A stretch of 64,000 nucleotides of DNA from VAZQ01 sp035293945. GTDB taxonomy: Bacteria > Pseudomonadota > Alphaproteobacteria > Rhizobiales > Xanthobacteraceae. Below are positions 33,726-42,456 of this stretch, piece by piece. The notes under the pieces are model-generated. The model was not told where the DNA came from and ran no database searches. It worked only from the letters and a program-made list of their open reading frames with translations. The DNA is taken from contig DATGLV010000028.1 in NCBI GenBank assembly GCA_035293945.1, positions 124,001-188,000 of the forward strand, read 5' to 3'. A program made the position numbers and the translations under genes. Every line of letters begins with the position of its first letter. The first letter of the stretch is position 1.

Positions 33726-34094
33726 TCACTCGACCACCGTGAAATCGAATTGGCGACCGGCGGGCGCATAGATTTCGAAAATCTCCAGCACGCTGTCTGA
33801 TAGGTTGCTGAGCGAATGCGGCATGCCGGCCGGGATAAAGACGATTTGATCGGCGCGGATCGTGTAGCTTGCGCCGTCAGCCGTCAGCGTGCCCTCGCCA
33901 CGGCGCACGATATAGACGTTGTCGGACTGCGAGTGCCGGTGCACGCGGCCGCGCGGGCCGCCCGGAACGAGGCGATTGAGATGCAGGTCGATCTTTTCGG
34001 TCCCCAGCCCGGAATTGATCAGGCGCATGGTCTCCCCCCGGCCATTCTCCATCGGAGTTGTCGGGCACGCATTGAGATCGAAAATCTTCAGCAC
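33726..34094 (-). CDS. Cupin-domain protein
   Basis: A 122-residue single-domain cupin starting at GTG 34094, which has GGGGAGG five bases upstream. The two cupin motifs are HRHSQSDNVYIVRRGEGTL (metal His residues near 67-69 with Glu substituted by Asp/Asn) and a second half AGMPHSLSNLSDSVLEIFEIYAP with the last His. It may bind a metal and a small carboxylate as an isomerase, decarboxylase or dioxygenase, or act as a sensor. It sits between the ThDP enzyme gene and the OCD gene. Function is open. Confidence 0.83.
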   Translation of the reverse strand: MLKIFDLNACPTTPMENGRGETMRLINSGLGTEKIDLHLNRLVPGGPRGRVHRHSQSDNVYIVRRGEGTLTADGASYTIRADQIVFIPAGMPHSLSNLSDSVLEIFEIYAPAGRQFDFTVVE

Positions 34095-34289
34095 CGATTC
34101 CTCCCCTGCAATTGCGGGTGCGGGTGAGCCGGACACGCGCCGCCGTCCGCGAGCGTCATCTCATACGGAGCGCGCGTCGGCTCCGCAACACCAGGCTGCC
34201 CAGGGCCGTCCAATTATGCTGATTTTATGGTGGGTGATCTTGAGGCTCCAGCCACGCATGCCGCCACCCCAATTCAGGAGCTTCAGGAT

Positions 34290-35924
34290 CTAGTAGCGCG
34301 AGAACTCATAACCTTCCTTGGCGACGATCTCGATCAGGAACGGCGCGCCCGACTGGATCACGCCGACCGCTTCCTTGATGGCGCCGATGATATCGCCAGG
34401 CTTGTCGACCCGAAGCGACGCGACGTTGAGGCCTTCCGCCACCTTGGCGTAGTTGCCGCCGACGCTCATTGCGCCGTATTTGCGGTTGGAGGTCTTGAGC
34501 ACGTCGCGCTCGGCCGCCATGACGCCGTTGTTGAACACGATGGTCAGGATGGCGATGCGGTTGCGGGCTGCGGTCTCGATGTCCAGTCCGGTCATGCCGA
34601 ACGAGCTGTCGCCCATGATGTTGATGCACAGCTTCTCCGGCGCCGCAAGCTTCGCCCCCATGGTGATGCCGAGGCCGTAGCCGAGCTGGGTCGACTTGCC
34701 CCAGCCCAGATAGGAGCCGGCGACCGTCGTCTCCCAGAACGGCAGCAGCTGCTCGCGCGGGCTGCCTGAGTCGTGCGTGATGATGACGTTGTCGCGATCG
34801 ACCGTGCGCATGAGATCCCGGATCACCCGATATTGGTTGATAGGGGTTTCATTCGAGTCGAGTTGCTTGGCCCATTCGGCGAGCCAGGCTTTCTTCACAG
34901 CTGCGATCTCCTCCTCGAGCGACTTGCGCGCATTGCCCCCGGCCCCGCCTTTCTGCCGCTCGACCTCGGTGATCAGGGCCTCGATCACCAGGCCGGCATC
35001 GCCGACCAGCGCGTGATCGGCCCGATAGTCCTTGTTGATGTCGCCGGCCTCGTTGGTTGAATGAATGATCATCTTGCCGGGCGGCACGGCAGGCCCGAAC
35101 GAGGTCTTGGTGAGGCTCGAGCCGATCGCCAGCACGAGGTCGGCGCGCGCCATGAAGGTCGCGAACATTTTCGAGCGCGAGCGCGTGGACGCGCCCAAAG
35201 CCAGCGGATGGCTGTCTGCGATCGCGCTCTTGCCCGGATTGGTGGCAACGACCGGCGCCGGAACAAGCTCCGCAAGCGCCGCCAGTGCAGCGCCGGCTTG
35301 AGCATAGTGCACGCCTTGCCCGGCCCAGAGAATCGGATGCTTGGCGGCAAGCAACAGCCGCGCGGCCTCTCTCACTTGCTCTGGATCTGGCGCAGTGCGC
35401 AGCACCGGGACCGGCGAATAGTCGAGCGCACCCGTAAAGCTTGCCTCGAACACCTCGTTGGGCACTTCGAGCAGCACCGGGCCCCCTTTGCCGCTGCGCA
35501 GCGCGTGGAAGGCGCGGCGCATCAGGTCGGGGAGCTCCTGCACATGGTGCGCCATGGCGGACCATTTGGTCACCGGCCGGAACACTTCCGCAGCCCGAAA
35601 TGTCGGCCGGATATATTGCCGCTCCGGCGCAAACCCGGCCGGAATAATCAACAGCGGAACATTCTCCGAATAGGCCTGGGCTACTCCCGGAAATGCATTC
35701 TCGATGCCGGGACCGTGCTGCGCCGCGAACACGCCGTTCTGACGGCCGCGCCGGATGCGCGAAAAGCCGTCCGCCATACCAACGCCGACCCGCTCCTGGC
35801 GGCAGAGGATCGGTCGGATGTCGAGCTCAGCGCAGGCTTCGATCAGGGGATTGCGCGGATAGCAGGCGAGAAACGGCGTTCCCTCGCGCCGGAGGATTTC
35901 CGCAATGACATCGGCCCCCTTCAT
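34290..35924 (-). CDS. Thiamine-diphosphate-dependent enzyme (acetolactate-synthase-like)
   Basis: A 544-residue member of the decarboxylase/synthase family. The N-terminal PYR domain has the activating Glu in CRQERVGVGMADG (about residue 44). The central domain carries WAGQGVHYAQAG. The C-terminal PP domain has the Mg/ThDP motif GDSSFGMTGLDIETAARNRIAILTIVFNNG (about 440-470). Activities range over benzoylformate decarboxylase, acetolactate synthase and related 2-oxoacid enzymes. It is 50 bases after a Rieske oxygenase gene on the same strand, so decarboxylation of an aryl or alkyl 2-oxoacid is a reasonable guess. Confidence 0.9.
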   Translation of the reverse strand: MKGADVIAEILRREGTPFLACYPRNPLIEACAELDIRPILCRQERVGVGMADGFSRIRRGRQNGVFAAQHGPGIENAFPGVAQAYSENVPLLIIPAGFAPERQYIRPTFRAAEVFRPVTKWSAMAHHVQELPDLMRRAFHALRSGKGGPVLLEVPNEVFEASFTGALDYSPVPVLRTAPDPEQVREAARLLLAAKHPILWAGQGVHYAQAGAALAALAELVPAPVVATNPGKSAIADSHPLALGASTRSRSKMFATFMARADLVLAIGSSLTKTSFGPAVPPGKMIIHSTNEAGDINKDYRADHALVGDAGLVIEALITEVERQKGGAGGNARKSLEEEIAAVKKAWLAEWAKQLDSNETPINQYRVIRDLMRTVDRDNVIITHDSGSPREQLLPFWETTVAGSYLGWGKSTQLGYGLGITMGAKLAAPEKLCINIMGDSSFGMTGLDIETAARNRIAILTIVFNNGVMAAERDVLKTSNRKYGAMSVGGNYAKVAEGLNVASLRVDKPGDIIGAIKEAVGVIQSGAPFLIEIVAKEGYEFSRY

Positions 35925-35974
35925 GGGCTTCCTTTCGGCTTCGGCTTTGGTCGACTAATTTAGTGGCTAATGCG

Positions 35975-37222
35975 CTATTTGGCGGGTGCGAGCGTATCTA
36001 CTCGAATTCGCTCGTTCATCACCTCCATGAACGGCGCTCCGCGGGGTGCCTCATAGCGGGTCGAGCGAACCCTGTAGCTCTCCGGCCGCATGCCGGGCAA
36101 AGGCCTGCCTTCGGCGTGGTCCTTGAGGGTTTGCAGCAGAAGGCGTCGGATCTTGATGATCGCAGCGTCGCAGGCGAGCAGGTGCTCGGCGCGGCGGTCG
36201 GCGATCGGCCCCATCGATTCCTGGATCGCGCAATCCTGGGTGCCCAATCCCCGCATGCCCGTATAGGACGCACCGCTTGCCTGTTCAACGCGGTCAATCA
36301 GATAGTCGTTAGCCTTGTTGCGGATCGCGTGATCGGTGCCCGGGATGTTCTCGGTATGGATGCCGCGCCAACTTTTCGAGCGGGCGAGATCGGCTTCGGT
36401 GAACGGCCGATCGGGGCTGAAATCGATGCTGTAGAGCATCGTGCTCTCGTCATCGATCGGCGCCCACACATGCGCCGCGTGCGGCACCGACGAGATGATC
36501 TTGTGGAACGGCATCAACATCACGTTGACGTTCCAAAGAATGTCGCCCTTGCCGGGATCGCGCCCCGTGCCGACCACGAAACCAAAATCGGTCGGCACCA
36601 CTTCATAGAGTGTGACCACGATGTTGCGATTCTTCTCGGCATCGCCGCGATGCAGAAACGACAGATGCGTGGGATCGAATCCGCCCTCGAGTCCCTGCAG
36701 CCAGTTGCATTCCTGGATGTGGCGCGTGGCGAAGCGCTGCGCCGCGCCAACGCGCGTCCATTCGAGATCGGGAAACGCCGGCTTGTGCGCCGGCGGCCCC
36801 ATATAGGTCCACACCACCTCGCCGCGCTCGATGCACGGATAGGACTTGATCTTGAGCTGCGCCAGAAGATTGCGCTTCTGCACCTCGCTCGATTGCGGGA
36901 CACACGGCACATCGACACAGTTGCCGTCGACGTCGAACTTGAGCCCATGATAGACGCAGCGCAGCCCGTGCTCCTCGTTGCGGCCGAAGAACATCGAGGC
37001 GGTTCGGTGCGGGCAGCGCTCGTCGACCAGGCCGATGCGGCCGCCAGTGTCGCGAAATAAGACAAGATTCTCTCCCAGAAGCCGCACCCGAAGGGGCGGG
37101 CAATCGGGCCTAGCGATCTGGTGGGAGAAGGCCGCCGGAATCCAATACCGGCGCATCAATTCACCCATGGGGGTGCCGGCTCCCACGCGGGTGAGCAGCT
37201 CATTTTCCTTCTGCGAGAGCAT
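35975..37222 (-). CDS. Rieske-type aromatic ring-hydroxylating oxygenase, alpha subunit
   Basis: A 415-residue oxygenase. The Rieske [2Fe-2S] ligands are C70-H72 (CPHR) and C89-H92 (CVYHG). The mononuclear iron site is in GFDPTHLSFLHRG with H186 and H191, and D183 as the electron-bridge residue. The sequence resembles the phthalate-4,5-dioxygenase / demethylase group that works without a beta subunit. No ferredoxin or reductase gene is adjacent, so it must use a partner elsewhere. Start ATG 37222 has GAGGGAAG upstream. It opens the minus-strand run continuing through ThDP, cupin, OCD, M20 and Bug genes. Confidence 0.92.
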   Translation of the reverse strand: MLSQKENELLTRVGAGTPMGELMRRYWIPAAFSHQIARPDCPPLRVRLLGENLVLFRDTGGRIGLVDERCPHRTASMFFGRNEEHGLRCVYHGLKFDVDGNCVDVPCVPQSSEVQKRNLLAQLKIKSYPCIERGEVVWTYMGPPAHKPAFPDLEWTRVGAAQRFATRHIQECNWLQGLEGGFDPTHLSFLHRGDAEKNRNIVVTLYEVVPTDFGFVVGTGRDPGKGDILWNVNVMLMPFHKIISSVPHAAHVWAPIDDESTMLYSIDFSPDRPFTEADLARSKSWRGIHTENIPGTDHAIRNKANDYLIDRVEQASGASYTGMRGLGTQDCAIQESMGPIADRRAEHLLACDAAIIKIRRLLLQTLKDHAEGRPLPGMRPESYRVRSTRYEAPRGAPFMEVMNERIRVDTLAPAK

Positions 37223-37500
37223 CAGCTTCCCTCATTCAACTCCATTGCTGCGCGGAACCTTGTTCAGATCGCATCACAGCCGGGTCGTTCAACCGGCTGC
37301 CGCATCGTTTTATCCTCTCACGGAACCAGCGGGCCAGCAAACGGCACGCAGTCGCAGTTTCGATGAGCCCCCGCGAGAATCCCGTTGTTCCCGGTAAGGC
37401 CTCCTCGGCGAAGAATCCGGCGACGATTTCGTCGACGCTGATTCAGCAACGCGCAAGCTTGCTGAGAGGGGTCAACCAGCGGCGGCGCGCGCGCCACGGG

Positions 37501-38496
37501 TCAGGTCCAGCTCGCAAAGCTCAGCCCGGTGCCGGTGCCGGCCGGCGTTCGGTAGCCCGGCACATATTCGAACCAGTTCACGTCAAGATGCTCGACGGCG
37601 CCCGCGACTGCGACCCAGTTCAAGATCTCCGAGCTGCCAGCGTGGAGCTTGTTGCGCGGTAAGCTCTGTAGAAATGTTGCATCCTTGTCGGCACAGGCCT
37701 TGAGTATGGCGCGATCGAAATCCTCATCCACCAGAAAGTGACTCAAGCCCCCGGAGGCCAGCACGCCGATGCTACCGTCGCCGGGAAAGCCCTCCACCGC
37801 AGAACGCAAGCCTTGCCCCAGCTGATAGCAGCGCTTGGGCCGCGGCTGATTGGGTGGATAATAGGTATTGAGAAAGATCGGCACGACCGGAACGGGATTC
37901 CGCGGCTCCATCACCTGCCGATGCACATAGGCAATCGCGTGGCCCTCGCCCTCGCCGTCAGGCAGGCATTTTGAGCTCGCGACATCGAAGCCAGCATCCA
38001 TCAGGCTTTCGATCAGATGCTGTGCCAGCTGAGAGTGGACCGGATAATCGTGCGGCGCATCCGGCTCGAAAAAGCCCTTTCGATTTTGGATGTACCAATC
38101 CGGATAGTGCGAATAGGTCGCGTGCTGCGCATTGCTGTTACGGATCGTCTCACCGAAATAGATCGCGAAGGCGGGCCGGCAATCCTCGCGATAGCTTTCA
38201 TTCTGATCATCGCCCAGCACGATTAAGGCATCGAGAGCGCTGGCGCCAAGCGTCTGGCGAAGGCGCCGCATCGCAGCGCGGGCGACGTTCTGCCGCTCGA
38301 CCAGGTGCTTGGGAGCCACCATCTCGGCCAATTTGGGGTCAGCCGCTTCCAACAGATCTCCGTAGGTGACCGGCCTGCCTTCTTTATCGCGATGGCGGAT
38401 GGTCTGGTCGGTCTCCAAAAAGCGCGGCAGCGTCTCGTCGGACGCGAGCAGCATGGGTGTGTGCGAGGTGCCCAGTCCAAGCACGATTTTGGCCAT
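37501..38496 (-). CDS. LigB-type (class III) extradiol ring-cleavage dioxygenase
   Basis: A 331-residue protein of the LigB/protocatechuate-4,5-dioxygenase beta family. The N-terminal LGLGTSHTPMLLA holds a first iron His (H12). GDDQNESYREDC (near 93) gives metal-associated residues, and GVLASGGLSHFLVDEDFD (near 248) the C-terminal His. The product would be a ring-opened aldehyde acid from a catechol-type compound. Its length without a separate alpha (LigA) subunit is like DesB or gallate dioxygenase-like forms. A Rieske oxygenase lies 278 bases downstream on the same strand. Aromatic substrate not identifiable. Confidence 0.87.
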   Translation of the reverse strand: MAKIVLGLGTSHTPMLLASDETLPRFLETDQTIRHRDKEGRPVTYGDLLEAADPKLAEMVAPKHLVERQNVARAAMRRLRQTLGASALDALIVLGDDQNESYREDCRPAFAIYFGETIRNSNAQHATYSHYPDWYIQNRKGFFEPDAPHDYPVHSQLAQHLIESLMDAGFDVASSKCLPDGEGEGHAIAYVHRQVMEPRNPVPVVPIFLNTYYPPNQPRPKRCYQLGQGLRSAVEGFPGDGSIGVLASGGLSHFLVDEDFDRAILKACADKDATFLQSLPRNKLHAGSSEILNWVAVAGAVEHLDVNWFEYVPGYRTPAGTGTGLSFASWT

Positions 38497-38547
38497 CTTG
38501 AGCTCTCTCCAGAATTCGCCGGCGCTCCGATCGCCGGCGAGGGTCGC

Positions 38548-38895
38548 CTACAGGATATCTAGCACCCGTTCGACCGGGCGGCACAGCCGCGTGCCTTTGC
38601 GGCTGCGGACCACCGGCCGCTCTATCAGAATCGGGTGCTTCACCATGTTGGCGACCAGCTCGGCATCAGTGTGCTTTGGATCCTCAAGGCCGAGCTCGTC
38701 AAACGGCGTGCCGCGCCGGCGCAACAATTCGCGCGGCTTCATTCCCATTTCTTTGAGCACAGCTTTGATTTCGCCGGCACTAGGAGGCGATCTCACGTAA
38801 TCGACGATCGTCGGCTCGATGCCCTTGGCGCGGATCAACTCCAGCACCTTGCGCGAGGTTGCGCATTTCGGGTTGTGCCAGATCACGACGCTCAT
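38548..38895 (-). CDS. arsC: Glutaredoxin-type arsenate reductase ArsC
   Basis: A 115-residue protein of the ArsC/Spx-like family, which uses glutathione and glutaredoxin to reduce arsenate to arsenite. The active-site segment VVIWHNPKCATSRKVLELI has the catalytic Cys near residue 11, and RPVVRSRKGTRLCRP holds the Arg anion-binding residues. The ATG at 38895 is chosen; a TTG nine bases upstream is less likely. No arsR, arsB or acr3 gene is next to it, so it may be housekeeping or of the YffB-like subgroup rather than resistance. Confidence 0.85.
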   Translation of the reverse strand: MSVVIWHNPKCATSRKVLELIRAKGIEPTIVDYVRSPPSAGEIKAVLKEMGMKPRELLRRRGTPFDELGLEDPKHTDAELVANMVKHPILIERPVVRSRKGTRLCRPVERVLDIL

Positions 38896-38973
38896 GTGCT
38901 GCAACGCTCGAGGCCCGGTGCGGTCGCGAACGCGCCGCTTCCCCCACAGTCAAGCTCCGCAGGCTAGGCCGCG

Positions 38974-39495
38974 TCAAGCGCGCGGGGCGCAGCGCACGTA
39001 AACTCCGGTGCCGTAGCGTCCCGCGACTTCAGGATCGACATAGCGCAGCACCATCACGCGGCCGTCAAAGGAGACGATCTCACGGTCGGCAATATTCCCG
39101 CCCTCCCCGTGCGGCCCGATATAGTTCTTTCCGCCCGGGCCACCTTTGAGCCAGAATTCCTGCATCTGCGACTGGTCCGGCGGATACATCATCACGCCGC
39201 CGGTCGGGCCTTGGCCGATCACGAACGGATGGCTGCACTGCCCTTTGGCGGCGACCTCGGTACGGGCGCGATCCTCGGGGCGGTGAAAGGAGGCATAGCC
39301 CCAGCGGCCGATGACCTCCGAGGCGTGAATGCTCGCCGGAAGCTCGGGCGCGGGTGCCGGCTCGGCCGGGATGGGCTCGGGAGCCGGAGTGGAGCTGCCA
39401 AAACTGGGAAAGCCTCCGAAGCTGCCGCAACCGGCAAGCCCAAGCGCCAACAGAATGGCGGCCGCGGGCGCCGGACCCAAGCTCAGTCTACTCAT
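38974..39495 (-). CDS. Putative outer-membrane lipoprotein
   Basis: A 173-residue lipoprotein with a lipobox LGLAGCG (Cys near residue 23) after a hydrophobic signal. A Pro/Glu/Ala-rich spacer (PAPEPIPAEPAPAPELP) would let the domain reach across the periplasm. The C-terminal domain begins ASEVIGRWGYASFHRPEDR and ends GTGVYVRCAP, with one disulfide possible between Cys near 86 and Cys near 170. I do not recognise a named domain; an AprI-like inhibitor fold is possible from the RWG start but unproven. ATG 39495. Confidence 0.75.
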   Translation of the reverse strand: MSRLSLGPAPAAAILLALGLAGCGSFGGFPSFGSSTPAPEPIPAEPAPAPELPASIHASEVIGRWGYASFHRPEDRARTEVAAKGQCSHPFVIGQGPTGGVMMYPPDQSQMQEFWLKGGPGGKNYIGPHGEGGNIADREIVSFDGRVMVLRYVDPEVAGRYGTGVYVRCAPRA

Positions 39496-39738
39496 GGCGT
39501 ACCTTCCTTCATCCAGGCCCGAACCCCGGGCACGCCCAGATCCCGCTGACCCCACAGGGGCTCAGCTGCCCGGCAGAAAGTCTTCCGACCCAACACGGCA
39601 ATCCGCCCGGAATTGTATCAGTGTCAAGGTTAACGGGCGGCAACCATTTTGCTCCCAGCAGCGGATCCTTATCGGGTAGATACCGCAATCTAGGGCAGAT
39701 ATGCGGCAAGGCCCTGGGCGGATCGGAACTTTGCGTCT

Positions 39739-40131
39739 TCAGCGCCGTGCCGCCTCGACCCCTGCGGCGGTCACCTCGCCCGGAAAGTCGTTGCCAAAAT
39801 GGCTGCGTACGAAATTGGCCACCGCCGCCACTTGATCATCGTTGAGGAAGTCGCCGAACGCCGGCATGTCTTTGCGTCCACGGATGACCATAGCCAGCAC
39901 ATAGTCGCTGCTCGCGAGCCTCGGGTCTTGCGCGAGCGCCGGGTAGGCACCGGCCCCGGTCGCGCCCCGGCCGCCCGCCATGTGACAGCCTTGGCACAGG
40001 TCGGCGTAGATCCCCTCCCCGGTAGTTGCGGTGAATCGCGTGGGGCTGCCAAAGCGGGCGTCGGTGGATTGCGCCAAGGCCGACGAGGCAGCGAGCAGGA
40101 CGCCTAACCCAAAGATGTAGCAGCGCTGCAT
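39739..40131 (-). CDS. Class I c-type cytochrome
   Basis: A 130-residue periplasmic monoheme cytochrome. Signal peptide CYIFGLGVLLAASSALAQ, heme site CQGCH at residues 46-50, and an axial Met probably in GRKDMPAF near residue 93. It starts 26 bases after the stop of the flavin amine oxidase gene on the same strand, a typical electron-acceptor position: some flavin amine oxidases, such as NicA2 with CycN, pass electrons to a cytochrome c instead of oxygen. Start ATG 40131 is preferred over upstream in-frame extensions. Confidence 0.87.
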   Translation of the reverse strand: MQRCYIFGLGVLLAASSALAQSTDARFGSPTRFTATTGEGIYADLCQGCHMAGGRGATGAGAYPALAQDPRLASSDYVLAMVIRGRKDMPAFGDFLNDDQVAAVANFVRSHFGNDFPGEVTAAGVEAARR

Positions 40132-40157
40132 TAGGGTCTCCTTCGCCAAGGGCGAGC

Positions 40158-41754
40158 TCAGCCGGCCAGCACACGACGGTGCAGGCGGCCGATCGCATCC
40201 AGCGACGACAACAGCGCTCCCTCCTGCCACCCCGGCAAGTAAGAAGCATGCTCACCCGCAAGCAGAATTCGTCCATCGAGCGCGCACAGGTTTTCATAGT
40301 GCTCCTTGCGTGCAGCGTCAGTCCAGGCGCCGCTGCAGCCGAGCACCGCTGGGTTGCGATGCCATGCGACTGCGATGCCGTTCTCGAACTCGCTCGCGTA
40401 TTGCGGGTGAATCTGCATCCCATCGGCGACCGCCTTGGCAACGCGCTCGGCCGGAGACAGCGAAGTGAACTCGTAGGCGTAAATGCCGAAGATCGTATAG
40501 CCACCGAGCAGCACCGCCTTGCCGCTATCCCCGTAGCCGGTGCACGGATAGCCGATCAGGCGGATGGGCAGATCGGTATAGCTGATGCCGCCATAGATGC
40601 CGTCGTCCTGCTCCCAGAAGCGGCGGCGGAACTGTAAGCCGACCTTGAGGGCGGGCGCATACGGAACCGCGTCGATGGCGTTCTGCATGGGTGCACCGAC
40701 CGCGATATCGATCTGGCTCAGGACGGAAAGCGGGATCGTGCACAGGCACCAATCGGCGGTCGCGGTGAGCGGCTTGCCCGGATCGGCGGTGTCCTCATAG
40801 ACAACCTCGACCGCATGCTCATCCTGGCGGATTGCCTTCACCTTGGCGTTGTAGCGAATGAGATCGCCGACCTCGCGGGCAAAGGCGCGCGCGATCATGT
40901 CCATGCCGCCCACCGGCTGGAATAGCGTGGTCTGGAATTCGTAATTGGCGCCTGGAAGAAGGTTCTGCCACAGGCCGGACTTGAGCACGTCGGAAAGTGC
41001 AAGCGGCTCCGACGCCTTCGGCACCGCCGTGAGGCCACCGCCAGGCTCCTTGTCAAAGCCGCGCCGATTGCTGCTCCCAAGCCCGGCTCGGTAGACGTAG
41101 TCGCGATCGAGCGCGCCGAAGCCCCGCAAGGCCTGCAGCAGGATTTCCTGATCTTCTGCGGTGACGAGTTCGTCGAGCTTATGCTGGCTCACCGCCTTGG
41201 CGAGCAGCTCCGAGACATAGCCGCTGAAGTCGGCCTGCACATGCCGATAGCGTTGCGGCTTGCCGTCGAAAGCGTCGCGCGAATGCAGGAACGCGTTGGT
41301 ATTGACTTGGATGAACGGCTCGAGCGCGACCTTGAGGCGCTTGCAATAGTCGAGCAGCGCATGATGGTGATAGGGAATGCGCCACGGACCCGGATTGAGG
41401 TAAAGGCCGGGCGCAAAGGCGCAATGCTGCGTTTCTCCACCGAGCGGTATAAGTGTCGCCGCCGCGCAGCGTCCAGCAACGCCCGCCGGCCCGGTTCGAA
41501 TATTCGAGCACCTGCACGCGGTAGCCGGCCTTGCGCAGCTCGAGCGCCGCCACCATGCCGGCGAGACCAGCGCCCAAGATGAGCACCGACGCGCCCCTGG
41601 GGTCGCCGTCGAGCTTGATCGGCCCCGCGTAATCTGACTCGGCAGCAAGGCTCAAGCTCGTCATGGCGCGGTACATGACCGCGCTGCCGGCCGTGGTGCC
41701 GATCAGCGCAAGAAGATCGCGCCGGCGCATGGGAGCAGTGCGAGATTCCGACAT
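40158..41754 (-). pseudogene. Tat-exported flavin amine oxidase gene, frameshifted
   Basis: Two frames together encode one FAD amine oxidase of about 530 residues. From ATG 41754 (AGGAGGGG upstream) the first frame gives the Tat signal MRRRDLLALIGTTAGSA and the FAD motif LILGAGLAGMVAALELRKAG, then GGRCWTLRGGDTYT. At 41445 the frame breaks: two bases, probably AG of a GAG codon, are missing, and the protein continues in another frame as LGGETQHCAFAPGLYLNPGPW through to the C-terminal LLAGEHASYLPGWQEGALLS. It lies between an HbpS-like gene and a cytochrome c gene. A sequencing error cannot be excluded, since both halves are otherwise intact. Confidence 0.85.
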
Positions 41755-41831
41755 CCGCCCCTCCTGGGATGCTTCAGGCCGGCGATTGTCCCCCTGCCGC
41801 GCCCGGTCCGCAAGTGGTGCCGCCTCGACCG

Positions 41832-42326
41832 TCACCGCGGATCGCGCAGCGGCGGATCCTTTTTGATGTTGAGCCGCTTGACCGCAGCGGCGTCGAAATC
41901 GTCATCGGCACGAAAGCCGCCCGCATGAATGCCGTCGATGGCGCACAGATCGTCCACCTCGTTGACGTCCCCGGTGACGCCGAGCGCGCCCACGATCTCG
42001 CCGGTATCGTCGCGGATCAGCTGGCCGCCGCCTTCAAGGAACAACGGTCCATCGGACAGCTCGGCGAGCGACTGCATGAAGGCCGGCTTCTCCTTGGCCT
42101 TCTGCAGAACCTGGCGCGACGAGCGATTGAGCGAAAGCGAAGCAAATGCTTTGCCGTACGCAATCTCGAAGCGCATGAGCGAGGAGCCGTCCTGCTTGTG
42201 GAAGGCCTTCACCCGGCCGCCGGCATCGAGCACGATGGCGCTCAGCGGATAGGCCTTGCGCTTCTCGGCGGACGCAAAGGTGCCCTCGATGATCTTGAGG
42301 GCTTCAGTAAGGGTGATGCCACGCAT
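41832..42326 (-). CDS. GlcG/HbpS (heme-binding-like) family protein
   Basis: A 164-residue cytoplasmic-type member of the GlcG/HbpS family, without a signal peptide. Family segments: LTEALKIIEGTFASAEKR, AIVLDAGGRVKAFHKQDGSS, and GGQLIRDDTGEIVGALGVTGDVNEVDDLCAIDGIHAGGF. It starts the operon with the frameshifted amine oxidase (77-base gap) and cytochrome c. GlcG-like proteins recur in operons for glycolate, diols and aromatic or amine oxidation. GGAGACCCT lies just before the ATG. It is divergent from an NMT1-type binding protein gene. Confidence 0.87.
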   Translation of the reverse strand: MRGITLTEALKIIEGTFASAEKRKAYPLSAIVLDAGGRVKAFHKQDGSSLMRFEIAYGKAFASLSLNRSSRQVLQKAKEKPAFMQSLAELSDGPLFLEGGGQLIRDDTGEIVGALGVTGDVNEVDDLCAIDGIHAGGFRADDDFDAAAVKRLNIKKDPPLRDPR

Positions 42327-42456
42327 AGGGTCTCCTGTCGGGCTCGAGATTGCTTACGGCGGGCAAACTGCCCGAGATCGCAAGATCGTATCAAGCGGTC
42401 TATTCTGGCTGCTAGGATACCGGCTGAACGTGGATGCTTATTGGGAAAGAATCATC

